From: Curvibacter soli
Lineage (GTDB): Bacteria; Pseudomonadota; Gammaproteobacteria; Burkholderiales; Burkholderiaceae_C
DNA length: 64,000 bases
Assembly (NCBI RefSeq): GCF_029211125.1
Contig: NZ_JARGEN010000021.1
Location: forward strand, 18,197-82,196
Direction of reading: 5' to 3'
Below, in pieces: positions 17,399-27,943 of this stretch; position 1 is the stretch's first letter, and each line of letters begins with the position of its first letter. Under the pieces are notes generated by a model that was not told the origin of the DNA, did not search any database, and saw nothing but the letters and a program-made list of their open reading frames with translations. Made by a program: the position numbers and the translations under genes.

Positions 17399-18565
17399 TT
17401 ATGAGAGCGCGCCGCGCGCATCGACACGGAGCAGCCGCTCCACGGCGCCGCCTTCGAGCCCGCCGCGCACGCCCACCATCACGTCGTGCAGGTTCACGCT
17501 CGGGTCGCAGTGGCCGGGGATCAGCCACAGCATCTGCCCCAGCGCCGGCAAATGCCCGCCGGGCCGGCGCGCGCGCAGGATGCCGTGCTCGTCACCGCCG
17601 CTGGCGTAATCCAGGGCGTGGCGGTCGTCCTGCGCGAGCACGCGCGGCAGGCCCGAATCGATGGCGTGGCTCTTGTGGCCCGCGTCGCACACGGCGTGCG
17701 TGGCGCGGGCGCTGATGACCTGGGTCTTGACGAACAGCGCGTGCTCGAAATTGGGCTGCGCCGGCTCGCGTTCGTTGGCGGCATAGTCCGCGTCCATGAA
17801 CAGGAACGAGCCGGCCTGCAACTCGCCGTACACGCCGCTGGCGGCCTCGTGCACCAGGGTGCCAGTGCCCGCGCCGGTGACCAGCGGCACGTCGATGCCG
17901 GCGGCGGCGATCAGGTCGCGCGTGCGCCGGGCCGCCTCCACCGCGCCGGCGATGGCTTCGCGCCGCGCCCGCGCGCTGCGCAGATGCTGTGCGCCGCCGT
18001 GGTAGGCGTGCAGGCCGGCAAAGCGCATCTGCGGCTGGCCGTGCACGGCCTGCGCGAGCGCGAGCGTTTCGGGGCCTGGCGCGGCGCCGCAGCGGCCCTG
18101 GCCGACGTCGATTTCGATGAGCACATCCGCGGCGGCCCGTGCGGCGGCCAGGGCTTCGCCGAGCCGCTGGATGCCCTCCGGGCTGTCCACGGCAATGGCG
18201 AGGCGCCCGCCCCGCGCGGCCAGCAGGGCCGCGAGCCGCGCCACGCGCAGCAGCTTGTGCGGCGCGACCACCTCGTTGCTGATGAAGATGTCGTTCACGC
18301 CGCCCGCGGCCAGCGCCTCGGCCTCGGCGGTCTTCTGCACGCAGGCGCCGGTGGCGCCCGCGGCCTGCATCTGCAGGGCCAATTCGGCGCTCTTGTGCAT
18401 CTTCGCGTGCGGGCGCCAGCGCACCTGGTGCTTGCGCGCGAACTCGGCCATGCGCTGGATGTTGCGCTCCATCGCGTCTAGGTCCACCACCAGGGCCGGC
18501 GTGTCGATCTGGTCCACGCGCTGGCCGGTGGTGGCGGGGTTGTAGGTGTCAGGTGGTGGTTTCAT
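17399..18565 (-). CDS. DSD1-family PLP enzyme (D-threonine aldolase / D-serine dehydratase-like)
   Basis: The 388-aa protein has an alanine-racemase-type N-terminal barrel followed by a metal-binding C-terminal domain. The motif RPHAKMHK carries the PLP-binding lysine at about residue 55. VTGAGTGT and GSFLFMDADY are cofactor and substrate loops, and LIPGHCDPSVNLHD has the His/Cys pair that binds the divalent metal in this family. It should act on D-threonine, D-3-hydroxyaspartate or D-serine; the sequence alone does not decide which. Its start overlaps the stop of the upstream phosphatase gene by 17 bp. Confidence 0.88.
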   Translation of the reverse strand: MKPPPDTYNPATTGQRVDQIDTPALVVDLDAMERNIQRMAEFARKHQVRWRPHAKMHKSAELALQMQAAGATGACVQKTAEAEALAAGGVNDIFISNEVVAPHKLLRVARLAALLAARGGRLAIAVDSPEGIQRLGEALAAARAAADVLIEIDVGQGRCGAAPGPETLALAQAVHGQPQMRFAGLHAYHGGAQHLRSARARREAIAGAVEAARRTRDLIAAAGIDVPLVTGAGTGTLVHEAASGVYGELQAGSFLFMDADYAANEREPAQPNFEHALFVKTQVISARATHAVCDAGHKSHAIDSGLPRVLAQDDRHALDYASGGDEHGILRARRPGGHLPALGQMLWLIPGHCDPSVNLHDVMVGVRGGLEGGAVERLLRVDARGALS

Positions 18566-19193
18566 CGAGCGCTCCGCTGGATCGCAGGTGCTGGGTGTCG
18601 GCCCAGCCGACCAGCATGAGGCCCGAGGGCGTCCACAGCAGCCGGTTGATGGCGGCGTTGCCCAGGGCCCAGGTGCGCGGCGCCTGCAGGTCCAGGCCGG
18701 TGGCGTCGCGGTACAGCACGTCCAGCACGCCGCCGTGGGCCACGAGGGCGATCAACTGGCCCGGGTGGCGCGCGGCCAGGCCGTGCGCGGCCTGGGTGAC
18801 GCGCGTGCGGAAGCGGCGCAGCGACTCGCCGCCCTCGGGCTCGAAGTCGGGGTCGCGGCGGCGCCAGCGCAGGGCCTGGGCGGGCAGCGCGGTTTCCACC
18901 TCGGCGAAGGTCTTGCCCTCGAAGATGCCGAAGCCGCGCTCGCGCAGCGCGGGCGCGGCGTGCACCGGCGCGCCGGTCGTGCGGCCCACGGCCTGCGCGG
19001 TTTCCCAGGCGCGGGAGAGGTCGCTCGCGTAGATGGCCGATACGGGTTCCTCGCCCAGCGCCGCGGCCAACTGGCCGGCCTGCCGGCGCCCGGTGTCGTT
19101 GAGCGGGATGTCGAGATGCCCCTGGATGCGCGTGTCCACGTTCCAGGCCGTTTCGCCGTGGCGGATGGCGATGATGCGGGTCGGCTCTTCCAT
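18549..19193 (-). CDS. Histidine phosphatase family protein (phosphoglycerate mutase-like)
   Basis: The 214-aa protein belongs to the branch with the RHG motif: AIRHGETAWNVDTRIQGH provides the phosphorylated histidine. The second catalytic His is in ALVAHGGVLDVLYR, and Glu is in LRERGFGIFEGKTF. Such proteins are usually small-molecule phosphatases (GpmB/CobC type) rather than glycolytic mutases. It is followed in the same direction, with overlap, by the DSD1-type enzyme. The substrate is unknown. Confidence 0.9.
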   Translation of the reverse strand: MEEPTRIIAIRHGETAWNVDTRIQGHLDIPLNDTGRRQAGQLAAALGEEPVSAIYASDLSRAWETAQAVGRTTGAPVHAAPALRERGFGIFEGKTFAEVETALPAQALRWRRRDPDFEPEGGESLRRFRTRVTQAAHGLAARHPGQLIALVAHGGVLDVLYRDATGLDLQAPRTWALGNAAINRLLWTPSGLMLVGWADTQHLRSSGALDETTT

Positions 19194-19196
19194 CGG

Positions 19197-19814
19197 TCAG
19201 CGCGGGATCTCGATGTTGATGCGGCGCGGGCCCTGCGGCGGCTGCGGAAAGTCGCGCAGCGCGGCATCGAACATGGCGGCCAGCGCGGCGGGATCGTCGT
19301 TCCAGAGGTCGTCGTTGACGGCGTGGGTTTCGTAGACGATCTGGTTGCTCGCCGTGTCGCGCATGACCAGGCCGATCTCATGCTGGTACAGCACCGTGGG
19401 CGGGAACCACCCCATGCCGCCGATGGACGAGCGGCGGCCATAAAAGCCCAGGCCCACGCCCATGCGCCAGCGCGGGCCGCCGTACCAGCCGTCGTTCCAC
19501 CCATCGTCGCGCAGGCGGCTGGTGGTCTGCATGCCCACCTGCACCGTGTAGCGCGCATGGGCGTCGTCGCGCTGCATGCCGACCTTGGCCAGCGCCTGCT
19601 CGGCGATGTCCTCCAGCGCCCTTTGCTGCACGGCGGCCTGCGGGGTCTGCTGCGAGGGCAGGCGCTCGAAACGGTAGGTGGCGGCGGGCAGCGGCTGCGT
19701 GGGCAGAGCGGAGAACGCCTGCACGTCGCTGTCGACCAGGCGCATGCCGCCGCAGCCGGACAGCGCCAGCGCGGCCAGGCAGGCAAGGGTGGTGGTGATG
19801 ATCCGCTTCGTCAT
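19197..19814 (-). CDS. DUF4136 lipoprotein
   Basis: The 205-aa protein has a lipoprotein signal: a basic start, a hydrophobic stretch and the lipobox LSGC with the modified Cys at about residue 21. A DUF4136-like domain follows (TYRFERLPSQQT, ARYTVQVGMQTTSRL, NQIVYETHAVNDD). The central segment is rich in Gly, Trp and Tyr. It is probably anchored in the outer membrane, function unknown. The gene stops 3 bp before the phosphatase start, so the two may be cotranscribed. Confidence 0.85.
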   Translation of the reverse strand: MTKRIITTTLACLAALALSGCGGMRLVDSDVQAFSALPTQPLPAATYRFERLPSQQTPQAAVQQRALEDIAEQALAKVGMQRDDAHARYTVQVGMQTTSRLRDDGWNDGWYGGPRWRMGVGLGFYGRRSSIGGMGWFPPTVLYQHEIGLVMRDTASNQIVYETHAVNDDLWNDDPAALAAMFDAALRDFPQPPQGPRRINIEIPR

Positions 19815-19862
19815 GGTGAAAGGCTCCTGGGCACGGGGGGCCGCGCGGATGTGCCGGCCCGT

Positions 19863-20789
19863 CTACAGCGCAACGACTTGCAGCCCCGGCAGCGTGGGCG
19901 CCGCGGCGGAGAATGCTTCATGGTCGAAAGCCTTGTCGCCTTCGTCGCTGGCCACGCCGGTGGCGCGGATGTGCCGAAAATCATGCAGCTTGCCATCGAG
20001 CAGGTGGCTGGGCACCACGTCTTGCAGGGCGCGGAACATGTTGTCCACGCGGCCGGGGTATTTGCGGTCCCACTCGCGCAGCATCTCGGCCACCTGTTGG
20101 CGCTGCAGGTTCTCCTGGCTACCGCAGAGATTGCACGGGATGATGGGAAAGCCCTGCTGCCGGGCCCAGCGCGCGGTGTCCTTCTCGGCCACGTAGGCCA
20201 GCGGGCGGATCACCACGTGGCGGCCGTCGTCGCTCACCAGCTTGGGCGGCATGCTCTTGAGCTTGGCGGCGAAGAACATGTTGAGCAACAGCGTCTGCAG
20301 CATGTCGTCGCGGTGGTGGCCCAGCGCGATCTTGGTGGCGCCCAGTTCGCCGGCCACGCGGTACAGGATGCCGCGGCGCAGGCGGCTGCACAGGCCGCAG
20401 GTGGTCTTGCCCTCGGGCACCACGCGCTTGACGATGCTGTAGGTGTCCTGGTTCTCGATGTGGAACGGCACGCCGAGCTGGCGCAGGTAGGCGGGCAGCA
20501 CGTCTTCGGGAAAACCGGGCTGCTTCTGGTCGAGGTTGACGGCCACCAGGTCGAAATGGATCGGCGCGCGGGCCTTGAGCTTGAGCAGGATGTCGAGCAG
20601 CGTATAGCTGTCCTTGCCGCCCGACAGGCAGACCATGACCTTGTCGCCCGCTTCGATCATCGCGTAGTCGGTGATGGCGCGGCCCACCTCGCGGCACAGG
20701 CGCTTTTCGAGCTTGTGGCTTTCGCGTTCGATCCGGCGCTGGGCGGCGGCGGAATCGACGGGTTCGTTTTCGGTCCAGACGGCACTCAT
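19863..20789 (-). CDS. ttcA: tRNA 2-thiocytidine(32) synthetase TtcA
   Basis: The 308-aa enzyme thiolates C32 of certain tRNAs using ATP and an iron-sulfur cluster. The PP-loop is [10 protein letters not shown] at about residues 57-66. The cluster ligands appear as CGLC at about 142-145 and PCNLCG further on. The [14 protein letters not shown] segment is typical of the TtcA/TilS/ThiI group. The length is normal. It stands between the DUF4136 lipoprotein gene and folB, all on the minus strand. Confidence 0.96.
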   Translation of the reverse strand: MSAVWTENEPVDSAAAQRRIERESHKLEKRLCREVGRAITDYAMIEAGDKVMVCLSGGKDSYTLLDILLKLKARAPIHFDLVAVNLDQKQPGFPEDVLPAYLRQLGVPFHIENQDTYSIVKRVVPEGKTTCGLCSRLRRGILYRVAGELGATKIALGHHRDDMLQTLLLNMFFAAKLKSMPPKLVSDDGRHVVIRPLAYVAEKDTARWARQQGFPIIPCNLCGSQENLQRQQVAEMLREWDRKYPGRVDNMFRALQDVVPSHLLDGKLHDFRHIRATGVASDEGDKAFDHEAFSAAAPTLPGLQVVAL

Positions 20790-20820
20790 GGCCGCGATTG
20801 TCGCACCGGGGCGCCAACCC

Positions 20821-21192
20821 TCACCACTGGCCGGTTTCGAGCCGTATCGCCACTTCGCAGTCGTCGAAGATCTCCAGCTTGGCGATCTTCACGCGCACGC
20901 CCACCACGCCGGGCAACTGCATCAGGCGCAGGGCCAGCTTGCCGATCAGGCTCTCCAGCAGGTTCACATGCTCCGCCGTGCATTCGTCGATGATGATCTT
21001 GCGCACCTTGCGGTAGTCCAGCACGTGCAGGATGTCGTCGTCGCGCGGCAGCAGGTCCTGCGCGCCCAGATTCAGCTCGGCGTCCACCTGGATCGGCTGC
21101 GGCGCGGTCTTCTCGTGCGCGAGGATGCCCAGGTTGGCGGCGAAGCGCAGCCCGGTCAGCGTGAGTATCTGGGTGCCTTGGGTCGCGGACAT
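20821..21192 (-). CDS. folB: Dihydroneopterin aldolase
   Basis: The 123-aa protein cleaves 7,8-dihydroneopterin to 6-hydroxymethyl-dihydropterin in folate synthesis. [27 protein letters not shown] at the N-terminus contains the catalytic region, and the [10 protein letters not shown] and [13 protein letters not shown] segments are family features. It follows the SDR gene by 8 bp in the same direction. This supports a shared pteridine/folate role for the pair. Confidence 0.93.
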   Translation of the reverse strand: MSATQGTQILTLTGLRFAANLGILAHEKTAPQPIQVDAELNLGAQDLLPRDDDILHVLDYRKVRKIIIDECTAEHVNLLESLIGKLALRLMQLPGVVGVRVKIAKLEIFDDCEVAIRLETGQW

Positions 21193-21200
21193 GGCGGCCT

Positions 21201-21974
21201 TTACATGAGCGAGAAATCGCGCTCGAAGCGCATCAGGTGCTGGCCGCCGTCCACCAGCAGCGTGGTGCCGGTGATCGAGGGCGTCTCCAGCACGAACTTC
21301 ACCGCCGCGGCCACGTCCCGCGGCGTGGAGGAGCGGCCCAGCGGCGAAAGCCGGTGCAGTTGCGCAAACCTCTCCTCGCTCAGCAGGTGGCTGGTGAGCG
21401 TGAGCCCCGGCGCCACGCCCGCCACCCGCACGCGCGGGGCCAGCGCCAGCGCCAGCATGGTGGTGGCCGCCTCCAGCGCGGCCTTGGAGAGCGTGTAGCT
21501 CAGGAAGTCGGGGTTCTGGTTCCAGAGCTTCTGGTCCAGCAGGTTCACCACCGCGCCGCGCACCTCGCCGCCACGGGCGGCCAGGTGCGCGTGCAGCGCC
21601 TGCGCCAGCACGATGGGCGCGCCGGTGTTGGCGCGCAGGTGCCGCTCCAGCGATGCGTAGCCGAAGGTGGCGGCGCCGTCATGGTCGAACAGCGCGGCGT
21701 TGTTGACCACCGCGTCCACCGCGCCGAAGCCTTGCACCACGCGCGGCAGCAGCGCACGCACCGCGTCCTCGTCCTGCAGGTCTGCATCAAAACCGGCGCT
21801 ATCGCCCGCCAATGCAGCGCAATCAGCTATTGTTTTAAGAGCATCATCGTCCGAATGCCGGTAGTGCACGGCCACCCGCCAGCCGCCCGCGGCCAGCGCC
21901 AGCGCGATCTCGCGCCCCAGGCGCCTGGCGGCGCCGGTCACCAGCACGGTGCGGGGGCGTGGGGGCGTGGACAT
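21201..21974 (-). CDS. Short-chain dehydrogenase, FolM-like (dihydromonapterin/dihydrofolate reductase)
   Basis: The 257-aa SDR has the NADP-binding motif VTGAARRLGREIA at the N-terminus, NNAALFDHD, and the catalytic YTLSK with its Lys four residues on. The RLGREIA pattern after the glycine motif and the position next to folB point to the pteridine reductase branch (FolM). That assignment rests partly on context. ATG 21974 lies 18 bp from the divergent methyltransferase start. The segment around 21781-21840 corresponds to the dispersed repeat (minus-strand sense), encoding part of the variable loop after the first Rossmann strands. Confidence 0.82.
   Translation of the reverse strand: MSTPPRPRTVLVTGAARRLGREIALALAAGGWRVAVHYRHSDDDALKTIADCAALAGDSAGFDADLQDEDAVRALLPRVVQGFGAVDAVVNNAALFDHDGAATFGYASLERHLRANTGAPIVLAQALHAHLAARGGEVRGAVVNLLDQKLWNQNPDFLSYTLSKAALEAATTMLALALAPRVRVAGVAPGLTLTSHLLSEERFAQLHRLSPLGRSSTPRDVAAAVKFVLETPSITGTTLLVDGGQHLMRFERDFSLM
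21781..21840. repeat. Dispersed repeat copy inside the FolM-like gene
   Basis: The minus-strand sequence contains AAAACAATAGCTGATTGCGC and then GCGATAGCGCCGGTTTTGAT, matching the ends of the dispersed repeat seen elsewhere in the window. The reading frame of the SDR gene stays open through it. Confidence 0.45.
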
Positions 21975-21992
21975 TCGGGGACAATCCGGGGC

Positions 21993-23090
21993 GTGACGAC
22001 AAGACCCGACAGTGTAGCGACCGCCCTGCACGCCCATATCGCGCGGGCCATTGCCGCTGCCGGCGGCTGGATCGGCTTCGACCGGTTCATGGCGCTGGCC
22101 CTCTACACCCCCGGCCTGGGCTACTACGCCAACGATTCGGCCAAGTTCGGCGCCATGCCGGACACGGGCAGCGACTTCGTCACCGCGCCCGAGATGACGC
22201 CGCTGTTCGGCCAGACCCTGGCCGTGCAGGTGGCGCAGGCGCTGCAGGCCACCGGCACCGGCCAGGTGTGGGAATTCGGCGCCGGCTCCGGCGCGCTGGC
22301 CGGGCAATTGCTGGGCGCCCTCGGCGGTGCGGTGGAGCGCTACACCATCGTCGACCTGTCGGGCACGCTGCGGGCGCGCCAGCAGGCGCGGCTGGCGCCC
22401 TGGGGCGGCAAGGTGCAGTGGGCCGATGCGTTGCCCGCGCGCATCGAAGGCGTGGTGGTCGGCAACGAGGTGCTCGACGCCATGCCGGTCACGCTGCTGG
22501 CGCGCGTGGCCGGCCAGTGGTTCGCGCGCGGCGTGGCGCTGCACGCCGGTGCGCTGGCCTGGGCCGACGTGCCCACCCGCCTGCGCCCGCCGGTGGAAAT
22601 CGAGGGCCCGCACGACTACCTGACCGAAGTCCATCCCCAGGCCGAAGCCTTCGTCCGCACGCTGGCCGACCGGCTGGCGCGCGGGGCGGCTTTTTTCATC
22701 GACTACGGCTTTCCCGAGGCCGAGTACTACCACCCCCAGCGCCACATGGGCACGGTGATGTGCCACCAGGGCCACCGCGCCGACGGCGACCCGCTGGCCA
22801 GCGTGGGCGCCAAGGACATCACCGCCCATGTCAACTTCACCGGCATCGCCCTGGCGGCGCAGGAGGCGGGGCTCGACGTGCTGGGCTACACCTCGCAGGC
22901 GCGCTTCCTCATGAACTGCGGACTGCTATCAAAAATGGAGCTGTCGGCGCAGGCAGATAAAGCGCTGGCAGCCAAATTGATCCATGAACATGAAATGGGC
23001 GAACTGTTCAAGGTGATCGCCCTGGGCGCGGGCGGCGCGGCATGGGAGCCGCTGGGTTTTGCGCAAGGCGACCGCACGCACCGGCTGTAG
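21993..23090 (+). CDS. SAM-dependent methyltransferase, MidA/NDUFAF7 family
   Basis: The 365-aa protein starts at a GTG at 21993. GWIGFDRFMALALYTPGLGYYAN, the DFVTAPEMTPLFGQTLA block and EFGAGSGALAGQLL (SAM motif I) are diagnostic. So are VVGNEVLDAMPV, and FFIDYGFPEAEYYHPQR near the C-terminus. The mitochondrial relative methylates an arginine of a complex I subunit; the bacterial substrate is not established. It is divergent from the SDR gene. Near residue 315 the dispersed repeat encodes LLSKMELSAQADKALAAKL, a stretch that varies in length in this family. Confidence 0.88.
   Translation: MTTRPDSVATALHAHIARAIAAAGGWIGFDRFMALALYTPGLGYYANDSAKFGAMPDTGSDFVTAPEMTPLFGQTLAVQVAQALQATGTGQVWEFGAGSGALAGQLLGALGGAVERYTIVDLSGTLRARQQARLAPWGGKVQWADALPARIEGVVVGNEVLDAMPVTLLARVAGQWFARGVALHAGALAWADVPTRLRPPVEIEGPHDYLTEVHPQAEAFVRTLADRLARGAAFFIDYGFPEAEYYHPQRHMGTVMCHQGHRADGDPLASVGAKDITAHVNFTGIALAAQEAGLDVLGYTSQARFLMNCGLLSKMELSAQADKALAAKLIHEHEMGELFKVIALGAGGAAWEPLGFAQGDRTHRL
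22921..22980. repeat. Dispersed repeat copy inside the MidA-type gene
   Basis: The sequence has GCTATCAAAAATGGAGCTG, then GGCAGATAAAGCGCTGGCAG and CCAAATTGA, matching the dispersed repeat. It is retained in frame near the 3' end of the methyltransferase gene. Confidence 0.5.
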
Positions 23091-23231
23091 GGCGGCGCGC
23101 GCCGTGGGCGTGGCACCTGGGCGCCCAAGGGCCAGGCGCACATCTCCGGCATCGCCGGGCTGAGCCGCACGAACAGCCTGTTGCGTCTGCACCGGGACTC
23201 GATCAAGGAGAGGCGGCGGATCGAGAGTTCA

Positions 23232-24014
23232 TCAAGGCGCCGCGCCTGGAGTGGCGGGCGCGTCCAGCGTGGCGGCGTCGCTGCGGTCCTTCAGGCCCAC
23301 GCCGGTCAGGCCCAGGCGGCGCGCCTCGCGGCACAGCCACCACAGGCGCGCGGCGGCGGCGGATGCGGGCAGGCCCTCGGGCCGCACGTTGGAGATGCAG
23401 TTGCGCTGCGCGTCGTGGCAGCCCACGCGCGGCTGCCAGGTGAGGTAGATGCCCAGGCCGTCGGGCGCGCAGAGGCCGGGGCGCTCGCCGATCAGCACCG
23501 CCGCCATGCGCGCGCCCAGCAGCGCGCCGATCTCGTCGCCCAGCGCCACGCGGGCCTGGGTGGCGACGACCACGGGGCCGAGCGTCCAGCCCGCCGGGGC
23601 CTGCGCCCGGATGGCCTGCACCAGCGGCATGGCGTTACGTTCCACGGCCAGCGACGACAGGCCGTCGGCCACCACCAGCAGCAGGTCGCAGCCACCGGGG
23701 GCGGCGGCCTGGCCCAGCCGCTGCGCATCGTCGGCGTCCAGGCGCCGGCCCAGGTCGGGCCGCAGCAGGTAGGTGGCGCGGTCGGCGGCGGCGCTGCGCA
23801 CCACCTGCGTGGCGCAGCCCAGGGATTGCAGACGCGCGGCCAGCGCGGCGGGGTCGAGCCGCACGTGCACCGCGTCGCGCGCCTGCGCGTGCGCCAGGCC
23901 GAAGCGCAGCAGCTCGTGCGTGGGCAGGGCGGCGCCCGCGCGGCCCAGGGCGATGCGCGCGGCGGTGTGGGCGCGCAGGTCGGCCCAGGGGTCGGGGGCG
24001 GGGCGGCGGTCCAT
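23232..24014 (-). CDS. eutC: Ethanolamine ammonia-lyase small subunit
   Basis: The 260-aa protein is the small subunit of the adenosylcobalamin-dependent lyase that converts ethanolamine to acetaldehyde and ammonia. LRAHTAARIALGRAGAALPT at the start, VVADGLSSLAVERNA, and PRVGCHDAQRNCISNVRPEGL near the end are family blocks. It begins 2 bp after the eutB stop. No microcompartment genes are nearby, so this is the short, cytosolic type of ethanolamine utilisation. Confidence 0.95.
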   Translation of the reverse strand: MDRRPAPDPWADLRAHTAARIALGRAGAALPTHELLRFGLAHAQARDAVHVRLDPAALAARLQSLGCATQVVRSAAADRATYLLRPDLGRRLDADDAQRLGQAAAPGGCDLLLVVADGLSSLAVERNAMPLVQAIRAQAPAGWTLGPVVVATQARVALGDEIGALLGARMAAVLIGERPGLCAPDGLGIYLTWQPRVGCHDAQRNCISNVRPEGLPASAAAARLWWLCREARRLGLTGVGLKDRSDAATLDAPATPGAAP

Positions 24015-24016
24015 GG

Positions 24017-25414
24017 TCAGGCCAGTTGCAACTGGCGCATGCGCGCCAGCGCCGGGTGGTGCGCCGTGGCGGGCAGCAGGCGGCCCGCGCCGTCGATGAT
24101 CTGCATGCGCTGCAGCCAGGCCTCGAACTCGGGCGCGTGCCGCAGGCCCAGCGCCTGGCGCAGGTACAGCGCGTCGTGGAACGAGGTGCTCTGGTAGCCC
24201 AGCATGATGTCGTCGGCGCCGGGCACGCCCATGATGAAGGGCACGCCGGCCACGCCCAGCAGCGTCATCAGCGTGTCCATGTCGTCGGAATCGGCCTCGG
24301 CATGGTTGGTGTAGCACACGTCGCAGCCCAGCGGCACGCCCAGCAGCTTGCCGCAGAAGTGGTCTTCCAGGCCGGCGCGGATGATCTGCTTGCCGTCGAA
24401 CAGGTACTCGGGCCCGATGAAGCCGACCACCGTGTTGGCGAGCAGCGGCGCGAAGGCCCGCGCCACGCCGTGGGCGCGGGCCTCGCAGGTCTGCTGGTCC
24501 ACGCCGTGGTGGGCGCTGGCCGACAGCGCGCTGCCCTGGCCGGTCTCGAAGTACATCACGTTGTCGCCCAGCGTGCCGCGCTTCAATGACAGCGCGGCCT
24601 CGCGCGCCTCGCGCAGCAGTGCGAGGCTGATGCCGAAGCTCGCGTTGGCCGCCTCGGTGCCGGCGATGGACTGGAACACCAGGTCCACCGGCGCGCCGTG
24701 CTCGATCATCTGCAGCGTGTTGGTCACGTGCGTGAGCACGCAAGCCTGGGTGGGGATGGCCAGCCGCTCGATCACTTCGGCCAGCCTGTGCACCAGCCCG
24801 GTCAGCGCGGCCAGGTTGTCGGTGGCGGGGTTGACGCCGACCACCGCGTCGCCCGCGCCGTAGAGCAGGCCGTCCACCATCGACGCGGCGATGCCGCGCA
24901 GATCGTCCGTGGGGTGGTTGGGCTGCAGCCGCACCGCCAGGCGCCCGGGCAGGCCGATGGTGTTGCGAAAGCGCGTGACCACGCGGCACTTGCGCGCCAC
25001 GGCGATCAGGTCCTGGTTGCGCATGAGCTTGCTGGCCGCCGCCGCCATCTCGGGCGTGATGCCGGCGCGCACGGCGGCGAGCGTGTCGCCGCTGGCGGCG
25101 TCGCCGAGCAGCCAGTCGCGCAAGCCGCCCACCGTCAGGTGCGCGACGGGGGCGAAGGCGGCGGCGTCGTGCGTGTCGATGATGAGGCGCGTGACCTCGT
25201 CTTCTTCATACGGAACCAGCGCCTCGTTCAGAAAGGTTTCGAGCGGCACGTCGGCCAGCGCCATGCGCGCGGCCATGCGTTCCACCGCCGAGCCCGCGGC
25301 GATGCCGGCCAGCATGTCGCCCGAGCGCGCCGGCGTGGCCTTGGCCATCAGCGTGCGCAGGTCGGCGAACTGCCAGGTGTGGCCCGCAACCGTATGGGAA
25401 TAGGGCGCTGGCAT
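24017..25414 (-). CDS. eutB: Ethanolamine ammonia-lyase large subunit
   Basis: The 465-aa TIM-barrel catalytic subunit shows TRFRNTIGLPGRLAVRLQPNHPTDD, DAVVGVNPATDN, FGISLALLREAREAAL, NVMYFETGQGSALSA and CDVCYTNHAEADSDDMD, all expected for EutB. The ATG at 25414 is 4 bp after the DeoR-type regulator stop, so regulator, eutB and eutC form one operon. The acetaldehyde dehydrogenase and the permease usually found with it are not in the window. Confidence 0.95.
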   Translation of the reverse strand: MPAPYSHTVAGHTWQFADLRTLMAKATPARSGDMLAGIAAGSAVERMAARMALADVPLETFLNEALVPYEEDEVTRLIIDTHDAAAFAPVAHLTVGGLRDWLLGDAASGDTLAAVRAGITPEMAAAASKLMRNQDLIAVARKCRVVTRFRNTIGLPGRLAVRLQPNHPTDDLRGIAASMVDGLLYGAGDAVVGVNPATDNLAALTGLVHRLAEVIERLAIPTQACVLTHVTNTLQMIEHGAPVDLVFQSIAGTEAANASFGISLALLREAREAALSLKRGTLGDNVMYFETGQGSALSASAHHGVDQQTCEARAHGVARAFAPLLANTVVGFIGPEYLFDGKQIIRAGLEDHFCGKLLGVPLGCDVCYTNHAEADSDDMDTLMTLLGVAGVPFIMGVPGADDIMLGYQSTSFHDALYLRQALGLRHAPEFEAWLQRMQIIDGAGRLLPATAHHPALARMRQLQLA

Positions 25415-25418
25415 GGCT

Positions 25419-26195
25419 TCAGGCCACGACCACGTGGTTGCCCGCGGCCTGCAGCGCCGACAGCGCCGGCATGGCGCGCGCCGCCGCGTCGGTGACGATG
25501 GTGTCGATGTCCTGCGGCCCCGCGTACACCACGCGGCTGGCCTGGCCGATCTTGCTGTGGTCGGCCAGCACCACGAGCCGCTGCGCCTGCTGCGCCATGG
25601 CGCGCGCCACGGCGGCATCGGGGTGCGCGAAGTTGGTGGCACCGTGCTGGTCATGCACGCCCACGGGCGAGAGCAGGGCCACGTCGGCGCGGTAGCGGTG
25701 GATGTCGGCCACGGTGATGTCGCCGTGCGCGGCCTGCGCCTCGGTGTTCACGCTGCCGCCCAGCAGGATGACCTGGTTGCGCGCGTCGCGGTTCTTGTCG
25801 GCGGCGGCCAGCCGCAGCGCGACGGCCAGCCCGTTGGTGATGATGGTCAGGCCCGAGAGGGCGGACAGCTCCTCGGCCAGCAGCGCCGTGGTGCTGCCGG
25901 CGTCGACGAACAGGGTCTGCCCCGGCTGCAGCAGTTGCACCGCGGCACGGGCGATGGCGCGCTTCTCCTTTGCGCGCACGGTCTGGCGCGCGGCCAGCGG
26001 CGGCTCGGGCGCGAGGCCCGTCGCCACCACGCCGCCATGCACGCGGCGCAGCGCGCCCAGGGCCTCCAGCTCCACGATGTCGCGCCGCACCGTCTCGCGC
26101 GACACGGCGAGCTCCTGCGCGATGCGGTCGGTGCCCAGGCGCGAGACGGCGGCCAGCAGCATGCGGATGCGGACGAAGCGTTCTTCCTGCAGCAT
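25419..26195 (-). CDS. DeoR-family transcriptional regulator of the eut operon
   Basis: The 258-aa protein has an N-terminal DeoR helix-turn-helix (RIAQELAVSRETVRRDIVELEALGALRRVHGG) and a C-terminal sugar-isomerase-like effector domain (LFVDAGSTTALLAEELSALSGLTIITNGL). It is the first gene before eutBC. Ethanolamine operons are more often controlled by an AraC-type EutR, so a DeoR protein here is unusual. Autoregulation of the operon is inferred from position only. Confidence 0.88.
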   Translation of the reverse strand: MLQEERFVRIRMLLAAVSRLGTDRIAQELAVSRETVRRDIVELEALGALRRVHGGVVATGLAPEPPLAARQTVRAKEKRAIARAAVQLLQPGQTLFVDAGSTTALLAEELSALSGLTIITNGLAVALRLAAADKNRDARNQVILLGGSVNTEAQAAHGDITVADIHRYRADVALLSPVGVHDQHGATNFAHPDAAVARAMAQQAQRLVVLADHSKIGQASRVVYAGPQDIDTIVTDAAARAMPALSALQAAGNHVVVA

Positions 26196-26533
26196 GGGCG
26201 GTGGGTCCTCCGTGGGGTCCGGAATGTTGCGGCGGGCACCCTGCGGCACCCCCCGGGAACGTGTTTTCAATTGCGATTGGGCGGAGATTGTGCGGATTAT
26301 TGGCTGTGCACGGAAACACACAAGCACTGAATATGCCAACCGCTTGGCGGGCGCTGGACATGGGCTCCGGCGGGCGCGCGCCGGCGGCGGCCACGCCGCG
26401 CCGCATGCGCAGGCGCCGGAACGCCTGCGCGCCGTGGGGCTGGTGGTTTTCGATACTACCTGGGAGTATCGTTTGCCGCCGCTTTTATTTATTGCGCTGG
26501 CGAGGTGCTTGGTGGGGAGTATATGAGTAGGCC
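26196..26533. promoter_or_regulatory. Intergenic region with two strong palindromes, between dgdA and the DeoR gene
   Basis: It lies after dgdA and before the DeoR gene, both on the minus strand. There is a hairpin with 9-bp arms (GCGCAGGCG and CGCCTGCGC) at about 26408-26431. A second dyad with 7-bp arms, CGATACT and AGTATCG, lies at 26451-26471. Neither is followed by a T-run, so they are not clear terminators. The dyad could be a DeoR operator, though it is ~255 bp from that start. No gene is seen. Confidence 0.4.
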
Positions 26534-27943
<1,410 letters not shown>

